This document shows, piece by piece, positions 57,249 to 64,000 of a stretch of DNA of 64,000 nt. The DNA comes from G963664835 sp963664835 (GTDB lineage Bacteria; Chloroflexota; UBA6077; FW602-bin22; JBCLEL01), in the NCBI GenBank assembly GCA_963664835.2, contig CAXXUG010000013.1, positions 310,001 through 374,000 of the forward strand, given 5' to 3'. Each line of letters opens with the position of its first letter. Position 1 is the first letter of the stretch. The translations under genes were made by a program, and so were the position numbers. A model generated the notes under the pieces. That model did not search any database, had not been told where the DNA came from, and worked only from the letters and a program-made list of their open reading frames with translations.

Positions 57249-58685
57249 ATGAATATTGCCCTCGTAATATTTGATACGTTGCGCCAGGACCATCTCGGAG
57301 CGTATGGCAACGCATGGGTCAAGACTCCCCATTTTGATGCCTTTGCCGGAGAAGCGGTTCGATTCACGAGGGCCTACTCCGAAACGCTGCCGACGGTGCC
57401 GGTCCGGCGTACCCTGCACACCGGCCGGCGGGTGTTTCCATTTCACGACCATCGCGAATACAAGGGCGCCGGCGGCGGAATTCTTGGGTGGGCGCCTATT
57501 CCGGAAGAGCAGGACACCTTGGCGGAGACGCTGTCCTCGAGGGGATACCGCTGCGCGCTGATAACGGACACCTATCATCAGTTCAAGCCGGCTATGAACT
57601 TCCACCGCGGTTTCGACGAATGGGTCTGGGTACGCGGGCAGGAGGGTGACACCTACAGGAGCGGGCCCGCGGTTTCCGATGACCGGATGGGCCGGCACAG
57701 GTACGGCCCGCCGGAGACACGTGGGGGCATGGCCAACTATCTACGCGACCACCTACGAAACAATCGTCAACGGGTCGACGAGTCAGATTACTCCGTTGCC
57801 CGGGTATTTGGAGAGGCCGCACGTTGGGTCACAGACAACAGGGACGCCGACCGGTTCTTCCTGGTGGTGGACTCATTCGATCCGCACGAGCCTTGGGACG
57901 CGCCGGCCTGGTACCGCGAGATCTACGATTCGGATAACGAGGTCGCGGAAGTCGTGGGCACGCTACACGGAACGTGGCGGGACAAGATAACTCCACGAGA
58001 GCTGAAGCGTTTGCAGGCGAACTATGCCGGCGAGGTGACAATGGTGGACCGCTGGTTCGGTCATCTTATGGAGACGCTGAGGCTGACTGGGCGGCTCGAG
58101 GACACGGTAGTAGTTGTTATCAGCGATCACGGTCATAATCTGGGCTGGGATCCGGGCGACAAGGGCATGGTTGGCAAGCAGGGCCACCCGGCGACGCATG
58201 CAGTGAACGACCTGGTATTGATGATCCGTCATCCTTCAGGATCAGGGGCCGGCAGCGTGTGCGACAAACTGATGTACAACCACGACGTGATCGCAACTTT
58301 GCTGTCACTGATCGATGAAGAGATGCCGGGAGGGGTCGACGGTTTGAATGTTTGGCCGGCGGTAGATCCCTCCAGTCCGGCGATCAGAGATCACGTGACG
58401 ACGGCTTGGGGTCCGTTAGTTACGGTTGTAACTAGTGAATGGTGGTTCAACGCGTCGTTGTGGGGAGAAGGTAAGCTCCTCTACAAAGTTGGCGAGGATG
58501 CAGGTTTGGAGCGCAATTTGTCGGAGGGCCTACCCGATGTGTGCGATGGGTTGCTTGGGCTTGCGATCGAAGACGCCGGCGGTCAGATTCCAGCGCACTT
58601 CGAAGAGTTCCAGAGCAAGCCCTGGTGCGTGCCCTTCGAAGACCTCGCCGGCTGGGTGTGGGCGCAGTACTCGACGCAGGCCTAG
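57249..58685 (+). CDS. Sulfatase-fold (alkaline phosphatase superfamily) hydrolase with Thr at the formylglycine position
   Basis: A 478-residue protein with the sulfatase-like opening NIALVIFDTLRQDHLGAYGN (metal Asp residues), the active-site helix ETLPTVPVRRTLHTGRR, FFLVVDSFDPHEPWDAP, and VVVVISDHGHNLGWDPGDKG (second metal cluster Asp/His). Where true sulfatases have Cys or Ser of C/S-x-P-x-R, this has Thr49 (TVPVR). Formylglycine cannot form, so a Thr-nucleophile phospho- or phosphonate-ester hydrolase is more likely, as in NPP-type relatives. ATG at 57249 follows GGAGA. Confidence 0.85.
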   Translation: MNIALVIFDTLRQDHLGAYGNAWVKTPHFDAFAGEAVRFTRAYSETLPTVPVRRTLHTGRRVFPFHDHREYKGAGGGILGWAPIPEEQDTLAETLSSRGYRCALITDTYHQFKPAMNFHRGFDEWVWVRGQEGDTYRSGPAVSDDRMGRHRYGPPETRGGMANYLRDHLRNNRQRVDESDYSVARVFGEAARWVTDNRDADRFFLVVDSFDPHEPWDAPAWYREIYDSDNEVAEVVGTLHGTWRDKITPRELKRLQANYAGEVTMVDRWFGHLMETLRLTGRLEDTVVVVISDHGHNLGWDPGDKGMVGKQGHPATHAVNDLVLMIRHPSGSGAGSVCDKLMYNHDVIATLLSLIDEEMPGGVDGLNVWPAVDPSSPAIRDHVTTAWGPLVTVVTSEWWFNASLWGEGKLLYKVGEDAGLERNLSEGLPDVCDGLLGLAIEDAGGQIPAHFEEFQSKPWCVPFEDLAGWVWAQYSTQA

Positions 58686-58724
58686 CCGGCGGAGGCCAGG
58701 GTCCGAACTCAGGATGTGGTGTGG

Positions 58725-59042
58725 CTAGCGGTCCTTCCAATGGGAGTCATCTGGGAAGATCGTCGTACCCTTGTAGATGACTTGCTCCGCGGCGTGCCAG
58801 GGGTCCGACACCTCCAACCACCTCTTCAGGTGTGGCGTCTCGAGATGCGCCTCGAATGCAGCTTTGTCTGCGTAGACTTCATAGAGGTAGATCACGTTTG
58901 GATCATTCTCGTCACGGCTGACATCGAACTGAAAGCAGCCGGGCTCTTTGGCCACCGAAGTGCTGGCGTCCACTAGTATTTCCTCTACGAACTCATCGAT
59001 GTTTTCTGGCTTGACCTGGAACCTCAATAGCAAGACGTACAC
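58725..59042 (-). CDS. Antibiotic biosynthesis monooxygenase (ABM) domain protein
   Basis: A small ferredoxin-like protein of about 105 residues in the ABM/quinol monooxygenase (YgiN, LsrG-like) family: VYVLLLRFQVKPENIDEFVEEI, EPGCFQFDVSRDENDPNVIYLYEVYADKAAFEAHLETPHLKRW. These act on quinones or similar small molecules without cofactor. GTG at 59042 is preferred, because GAGGAGG lies directly before it; ATG 59057 would put that Shine-Dalgarno inside the gene. Confidence 0.85.
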   Translation of the reverse strand: MYVLLLRFQVKPENIDEFVEEILVDASTSVAKEPGCFQFDVSRDENDPNVIYLYEVYADKAAFEAHLETPHLKRWLEVSDPWHAAEQVIYKGTTIFPDDSHWKDR

Positions 59043-59343
59043 GCGATTCCTCCTCATTTGATAGACGGCGAGACTTGTGCTGGAGATTCTAGGGCTAGTT
59101 TAGCCCACGACGGGAATTGGGTCAGCCTCCGCGCTCGGCAGCCAAGTGGGAATGGTCGACCGATTCATTGAAGGGAGCGGGAAGCTGCTGGCGGGCCGGA
59201 TGGAGTGGCCAGGGTTGACCTACCACCAGAACCCGGTGCTCCGAGGTTTGAAAAGTCGCGTTGGGATTGAATACGATGAGGTGGCGGCCGACTCAAGGGA
59301 GGGCGCCGGGCCCGAACCACTGTCCACAGGCGAGGTGATTTTT

Positions 59344-60768
59344 GTGAGAGTTCTCATTGTCCATTTCCGGTCGGCTCCGGGCAGAGATTGGGTGTCTTCG
59401 AAGCAGGCTGTAGGTGGGGATGGATCAGATTCCGCCGGCACGGACGGCGTGTCGCTGGAGATGGTGAAGCGGCGGGCGCTTCTCGAAGAGATGGGTCACG
59501 AGGTTGCCATTTGCTCCGCCTACGTTTGGGCGGATTACGCGCTGCCCAGACTTGAGTTCGACAGTGACGACGTGATGGGCATGATGGGAGAGATGTTCGG
59601 GACCCAAACTACCGGTCCGGCAAGCGCGGCCGGCGTCGAAGCGGCGTTCAGGGCGGCGGTGGCGGATCTGAAGGCGGATTTTGGATGGGTCTTCGGGGAG
59701 TTCGAGCCGGAGGCCCTTTTCGTACACAACATTCTGTCACTGCCGGTGCATCCGGCAGCGACGGTCGCTCTGGCGGAGGTGTTGAGAGAGACCGGGTTGC
59801 CGTGCACGGCGATTCATCACGACATCCTAAACGAGGGCGCCTACAAGTTTCGTCCTACACAGGCTTTCGCCAGACGGGTCATGGACAGCTACTATCCGCC
59901 GGCGATGCCAAATCTCAGACACTGGACGATCAACTCACGCAACCAGAAGTCACTGGCGGAGCGGGGCACGGACGCGCGAGTGATACCGGACACGATGGAT
60001 TTTGATGAGTCGATCGATGACCGGGAGCGACTGAGACTTCGGAGCGCTCTGCGCGGCAACTGCGGCATAACCCCTCAAGATATCGTGCTTCTCGTGGGAG
60101 CTCGCATAGTCCCAAACAAGCAGATCGAGATTGCCGGCCACCTGGCGGCGATCCTAGGAGCTCAGTTCGACGAGGCGGTGGGGAAGACGCTCTACCACGG
60201 CCTGGATTTCCCTGAGACGGGTCGGGTCATCCTTGTCCTGGCGGGTAGACCGGAGCGCGGCTTCGTAGAGTACCAGGAGAGTCTCTTTGGGCTACTTGAT
60301 GAACTTGGCATCGCGTGGCAGTACGTCGGGAACGATGTTCGTCCCTATCGTTCGGAGGAGGACGGTATCTACGCGCTGTTCCCGGACATGTACGCGATTG
60401 CGGACTTCGTGCTCTACCCTTCCGGATGGGAGGGATTCGGCAACCAACTGCTGGAGGCCGTTGCGGCGGGTTTACCGGTGGCTGCTTTCGAATACCCTGT
60501 ATTCAAGGAGGATATTGCGCCGAAGGGAGTCCGGGTCGTGTCGCTTGGCGACACCATTCTTCCGGAGAGGGACGACAGCGGACTCGTGAGGGTGCCGGAT
60601 GGCGTACTCGAAGGGGCCGCCGAGCGTATCGCCTCGATCCTGACCGATGCTGAAGAGTATGCTGGCTTGGTGGGTCACAACGCTGCCGTAGGTCGAGAGT
60701 ATTTTGGCTTCGACGTGCTCAGAGCGCACTTGCGGGACGCGCTGGCGTGGGCGGCAGAGCTTGAGTAG
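59344..60768 (+). CDS. GT4-like glycosyltransferase
   Basis: Glycosyltransferase with GT-B fold, about 474 residues from GTG 59344 (VRVLIVHFRSAPGRDW); the frame is open back to 59146 but that part looks non-coding. The C-terminal donor domain has VLLVGARIVPNKQIEIA, and PSGWEGFGNQLLEAVAAGLPVAAF with the E-x7-E motif of GT4. The N-terminal domain is longer than usual (an acidic stretch around PRLEFDSDDVMGMMGEMFG). Nucleotide-sugar donor and acceptor are unknown. Confidence 0.85.
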   Translation: MRVLIVHFRSAPGRDWVSSKQAVGGDGSDSAGTDGVSLEMVKRRALLEEMGHEVAICSAYVWADYALPRLEFDSDDVMGMMGEMFGTQTTGPASAAGVEAAFRAAVADLKADFGWVFGEFEPEALFVHNILSLPVHPAATVALAEVLRETGLPCTAIHHDILNEGAYKFRPTQAFARRVMDSYYPPAMPNLRHWTINSRNQKSLAERGTDARVIPDTMDFDESIDDRERLRLRSALRGNCGITPQDIVLLVGARIVPNKQIEIAGHLAAILGAQFDEAVGKTLYHGLDFPETGRVILVLAGRPERGFVEYQESLFGLLDELGIAWQYVGNDVRPYRSEEDGIYALFPDMYAIADFVLYPSGWEGFGNQLLEAVAAGLPVAAFEYPVFKEDIAPKGVRVVSLGDTILPERDDSGLVRVPDGVLEGAAERIASILTDAEEYAGLVGHNAAVGREYFGFDVLRAHLRDALAWAAELE

Positions 60769-60945
60769 TTAGGGTGGATTACTCTGTGGCAAAAGACTGA
60801 CGGAGTTTCTTAACTCCGAATGAGGGGCCTGGGCGTCAAGACTAATTGCTACAATCGCAGTGGCCCACGGACTGATGGTTTCAGTGTGATCTAACGCTTC
60901 TATCGTTCAAAGTAACCTCCGATTCGGTAGTCGTGGGAGAAAGAC

Positions 60946-62433
60946 ATGGCTCAAAACAAATCATTGAGAAACGCGGCTCTAACGGTTATACGCGAGCTCG
61001 GTCCGCTGCACTATCGGCGATTGACGGACGAGATCTTGTCGCGTGGGTTGGCTACTTCCGATTCGAAGACGCCAGCGGCATCACTAAACGCCATTGTCGC
61101 CGTTGACATTAAAAGGAACGGAGCAAACAGCGATTTCATACGTATTCGGCCAGGAGTCTTCGGGCTTCGGCGACTTCACGACTCTGAGGCGCTGACCGAC
61201 GCCTCTGCGTCAACGGCCCAGGATGTGCAAAGTCGTGTGGATGCTCAGCAACGACTCGATAAGACAGAGCAACGTGTCCGCACACCGTATTTTCCCACCT
61301 ACGCGGCCGTCCGTCATCTGTTGGCGGTTTGGCCGGGGCGGACGCGCAAACAGGTTATGGGACTACAAAAGACTCTTCATGACTTAAGAGGAACGCCCCA
61401 GAACGCAGTAGACTGGACTGATCCAGGGACGTGGATTCCACAACGACTCGAAGGAGAAGATCGTGATTTGGCAAGTTCGATCTGGAGGCAAAGTGGTGGG
61501 TCGGTAAATCCTCGACACACCTACGGAGCCTGGAGTTTAAGCCAACAGTACGGACTTGTTGAAGAAGGCATTAAGGGTGTACTTGAACTGAGCGGTAGAG
61601 GTAGTGATTTCGTCAAACATGAGCGTGGAGACGCTGAATCGTTCCTTGATGAGCGCGAGGGGCTCTTGAAGATACTGGCACTCGTTGCAGAAAAAGGGGC
61701 GACTCGACCCGGCGGGATCGTAGATGACTGGGCTGATTATCTTTCGTCATACTCGGGGTTTGGGACGCCCTCGACCATCAAAGACACTTTGCAGAGGCGA
61801 CTGCGGAACTTGCTTGATCGAGATCTCGTCTCTCGAAAGCAGGCCATGTATTCGATAACTGAAGCTGCGAGTTCCTATCTTGAAAAAGCGGGGGTCGACG
61901 TGGTGTCAGGTGGCGATGAGCATCAAGAATTGCGGACGCTGGTACGGCGGCAGGAAATCTCGGTGCGAGAGAGCTTGCGCGATCTTTTAGCCGAGATGGA
62001 CCCTTACACCTTTGAGTCACTGGTGCAGCGCCTCCTAATAGAAATGAACTATCAGAATGTGGAAGTGACTGCTCGATCAGGAGATGGGGGTGTCGATGTA
62101 GTTGCAGACATCGAGTTGGGGATCACCTCCGTCCGAGAAGTGGTGCAGGCAAAGCGTCACAAACGGACGATCCAGCGCAAGGACATGGATGCCCTGAGGG
62201 GTTCGCTCTACCGCTTTGACGCCGTTAGGGGAACGATCATCACTACCTCTAAGTTCTCGAGTGGTACAAGCGAGGCGGCATTTGCGACTGGCGCCGCTCC
62301 CATTACCCTGATCGACGGGGATAAGTTAATCGATCTTCTAATCGAACATTGCATCGGCGTCCAAAAGCGTTCCATAGATGTGCTCACTTTCGATCCAGAC
62401 GCCTTTACCGATCTGGAACCCGACGCATCGTAA
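60946..62433 (+). CDS. Mrr-type restriction endonuclease with N-terminal HARE-HTH domain
   Basis: A 495-residue probable type IV or related restriction protein. Residues about 5-78 (AALTVIRELGPLHYRRLTDEILSRGLATS...IKRNGANSDFIRIRPGVFGL) match the HARE-HTH winged-helix domain, proposed in the literature to link to DNA-modification sensing. A central region (about 105-330) includes a second winged-helix-like part (STIKDTLQRRLRNLLDRDLVSRK). The C-terminal Mrr catalytic domain (about 345-480) has TFESLVQRLLIEMNYQNVEVTARSGDGGVDVVA and VVQAKRHK, the D...QxK nuclease motif. ATG at 60946 follows GGGAG. No methylase or partner gene is adjacent, which fits a stand-alone modification-dependent nuclease. 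Confidence 0.88.
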   Translation: MAQNKSLRNAALTVIRELGPLHYRRLTDEILSRGLATSDSKTPAASLNAIVAVDIKRNGANSDFIRIRPGVFGLRRLHDSEALTDASASTAQDVQSRVDAQQRLDKTEQRVRTPYFPTYAAVRHLLAVWPGRTRKQVMGLQKTLHDLRGTPQNAVDWTDPGTWIPQRLEGEDRDLASSIWRQSGGSVNPRHTYGAWSLSQQYGLVEEGIKGVLELSGRGSDFVKHERGDAESFLDEREGLLKILALVAEKGATRPGGIVDDWADYLSSYSGFGTPSTIKDTLQRRLRNLLDRDLVSRKQAMYSITEAASSYLEKAGVDVVSGGDEHQELRTLVRRQEISVRESLRDLLAEMDPYTFESLVQRLLIEMNYQNVEVTARSGDGGVDVVADIELGITSVREVVQAKRHKRTIQRKDMDALRGSLYRFDAVRGTIITTSKFSSGTSEAAFATGAAPITLIDGDKLIDLLIEHCIGVQKRSIDVLTFDPDAFTDLEPDAS

Positions 62434-62766
62434 CGACGCTCCAACCCGAATCGTTCAACGATTGTTGACGCGTCCCTCGTCTCTACATCGCAATTTCCCC
62501 CCTTTGGGGGAGACATTCACTTAGATCACCGGGCAGACTGATCCCCGCCTGTGACGCGACAAAGCAAATTGACGCGGTTTCTCCCTTAACCTCGCCCGGC
62601 GCCGGCACGACTCGTTCAGCGGCGGTCAGTGATAGGTTGTAGACTTCGCCGCGAATAACAGCTTGCGTGTAATACAAGACATTTAGGAACAGACGAAAAA
62701 CTTCGTGATCTTATAACCTAGGTCTGAAGCAGGCCACTTGTATCCGTTGTGGGAGGAGGGTTTCAG
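62434..62766. other. Intergenic region, possible terminator hairpin only
   Basis: A CCCCC-TTT-GGGGG hairpin at 62498-62510 may end the Mrr transcript, though no T-run follows. GGGAGGAGGG (62751-62760) is the ribosome-binding site of the next gene. Nothing else is recognised. Confidence 0.45.
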
Positions 62767-64000
62767 ATGGGTCTTCGCGCGGCTGGAGGCAGGTCCGGCC
62801 CGCCACCGAAACGAAGTGATTCGATTCGCTACATTCGCGAGGAGATACCGGCCTTCAACGTCCCGGCCTATGAGGGCGAAAGCTATACCGCGATTGCGCC
62901 GGACACGCTCGACCTGCAAGAGCGGGCCAGACTAGCGGTCAACGGGCTGACCGGGCCCACCGACGCCGAGGCAGACTACGAGATCTACTCGCACGTCGGG
63001 ATCTATGGCAACCGGCCGGTGATGCACCACGGTCATAACGACCATTTGCAGATGAAGTTCCAGGAAGCCTTGCCGTTGATGCGTCTGATCACCGGCAGCC
63101 ACCTGAACGAGCAGGTAGACCGACGTTGGATGGAGGTGGTGCTGCACATGCAGGGGCCGGACGGTCTCCTTTACTACCCGGTGGTTGGCCGGCCGTGGGC
63201 AGGGCGCGACATGGCCGTCGAGCAATTCGGCCCTCTGCCACAGAGGCATTACGCCCAGCCATACAGCAACGGTCGGCTGCTGGCCGCGGTTATGGTCTAC
63301 CACAAGTTAACGGGCGACGACCTTTGGCTCCAGGTTGGGCGAGAGATGGTGGGTGGCTTGTGGAGGCTGGTCCTCGACCGAGGCGACTACGCCTACTTCG
63401 CCAAGGGGCAGTACGGGCCCGACGAGGAATTGGTCCCGGACGCACCGATCCCGGGGCCATGGATCAGCCTGCCCTTCGCCTGGACGATGATGGGGTTGGC
63501 CCAGTTCTTCCGATACACCGGTTACGGGCCGGCCGGTGAGTTGACGTCCAAGCTGACGCGCTACTTCCGGAAGCACGCCCGATTCTTCGACGCTAAAGGG
63601 AGATTCCTGCCGGAGGAGCCGGACGGCGCCGAGAACGGACTGTCAGCCCACCTGCATGGGCACACCTACCCGTTGTTGGGCATGCTCGACCTTGCGCTCG
63701 CAACCCAAGACTCGGAGCTGGTCGAGTTTGTGCGCGAGGGCTACGAACACTGCAAGCGACTGGGAGAAGGCTTGACGGGGTACTTCCCGGAGGGCCTCGA
63801 CCCAAGGCAACAACGGTTCTCGGAGATCTGTGGCGTCGCGGACATGATCGCGCTCGGGCTTAAGCTCACCGAGGCCGGCGCGGGAGATTACTGGGATGAG
63901 GTTGATCGCTGGACCCGCAACATGTTCGCTGAGGGACAGTTGGTTCGTTACGACTGGATGTATCGAGTCGGCGCCGGCCAGCCTCACTTCCCAATCGACA
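62767..64000 (+). CDS. Helical six-hairpin-glycosidase-like protein, 3' end outside window
   Basis: An open frame from ATG 62767, with a strong GGAGGAGGG six bases upstream, runs uninterrupted to the window end (at least 411 residues). It begins MGLRAAGGRSGPPPKRSDSIRYIREEIPAF and continues with helical, aromatic-rich repeats (MHHGHNDHLQMKFQEALPLM, PYSNGRLLAAVMVYHKLTGDDLWL, NGLSAHLHGHTYPLLGMLDLALATQ, SEICGVADMIALGLKLTEAG). This periodic pattern resembles alpha/alpha-toroid glycosidases such as the GH127/DUF1680 group. No signal peptide is visible. The enzyme class is an inference; being a gene is certain from length and ribosome-binding site. Confidence 0.8.
   Translation, partial: MGLRAAGGRSGPPPKRSDSIRYIREEIPAFNVPAYEGESYTAIAPDTLDLQERARLAVNGLTGPTDAEADYEIYSHVGIYGNRPVMHHGHNDHLQMKFQEALPLMRLITGSHLNEQVDRRWMEVVLHMQGPDGLLYYPVVGRPWAGRDMAVEQFGPLPQRHYAQPYSNGRLLAAVMVYHKLTGDDLWLQVGREMVGGLWRLVLDRGDYAYFAKGQYGPDEELVPDAPIPGPWISLPFAWTMMGLAQFFRYTGYGPAGELTSKLTRYFRKHARFFDAKGRFLPEEPDGAENGLSAHLHGHTYPLLGMLDLALATQDSELVEFVREGYEHCKRLGEGLTGYFPEGLDPRQQRFSEICGVADMIALGLKLTEAGAGDYWDEVDRWTRNMFAEGQLVRYDWMYRVGAGQPHFPID

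Overview
The window reads as a chromosomal segment of a GC-rich bacterium, most likely a Chloroflexota member (inference). The main clue is the substrate-binding lipoprotein at 24.2-25.8 kb. Its long Val-Glu-Lys repeat linker after a twin-arginine lipoprotein signal is common in that phylum. Frequent TTG/GTG starts with clear Shine-Dalgarno sequences, abundant SDR enzymes and many palindromic intergenic repeats also fit. No rRNA or tRNA gene was recognised.

Layout. 0-5.4 kb: type II-C CRISPR-Cas locus in the order cas9 (5' end outside the window), cas1, cas2, terminator, then a 17-repeat array that contains a duplicated two-spacer block. 5.4-15.3 kb: housekeeping and repair genes: a UvrD/PcrA helicase with an apparent N-terminal frameshift, a frameshifted CxxCxGxG small membrane protein, endonuclease III, a HAD phosphatase, an M24 peptidase-like enzyme, an SDR, RecQ and a membrane protein. 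15.5-24 kb: a UMF1-type MFS transporter with an unusual insertion, a D-2-hydroxyacid dehydrogenase, a DUF3604 protein, a pterin dehydratase fused to an extra domain, and a halogenase-like flavoprotein fused to PqqD-like and SEC-C modules.

24-41.3 kb: a carbohydrate region. It holds an ABC sugar-uptake system (one lipoprotein, one MalF-type and three MalG-type permeases, no ATPase), an SDR, and three tandem ~1020-residue GH36-like glycosidases. A Gfo/Idh/MocA dehydrogenase and an MFS permease follow after the mobile region. These genes suggest import, cleavage and oxidation of galactoside-like sugars, though substrates are inferred. 41.3-45.2 kb: a mobile zone with a wrecked IS4-like transposase, an intact IS110-family transposase preceded by three consecutive stem-loops (a candidate bridge RNA), and a dense cluster of mosaic palindromic repeats, one of which coincides with the 3' end of the IS110 gene.

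45.2-64 kb: catabolic and miscellaneous genes (DinB-like protein, damaged toxin-antitoxin module, S9 oligopeptidase, two SDRs, lactonase, DUF3052, class III aminotransferase, sulfatase-like hydrolase with Thr at the formylglycine position, ABM monooxygenase, glycosyltransferase). The segment ends with a HARE-HTH/Mrr-type restriction protein and the 5' part of a large helical, possibly glycosidase-like gene cut by the window end.

The best candidates for a less-described system are the IS110 element with its structured leader and repeat-associated target, and the HARE-HTH/Mrr protein as a second defence gene besides Cas9.
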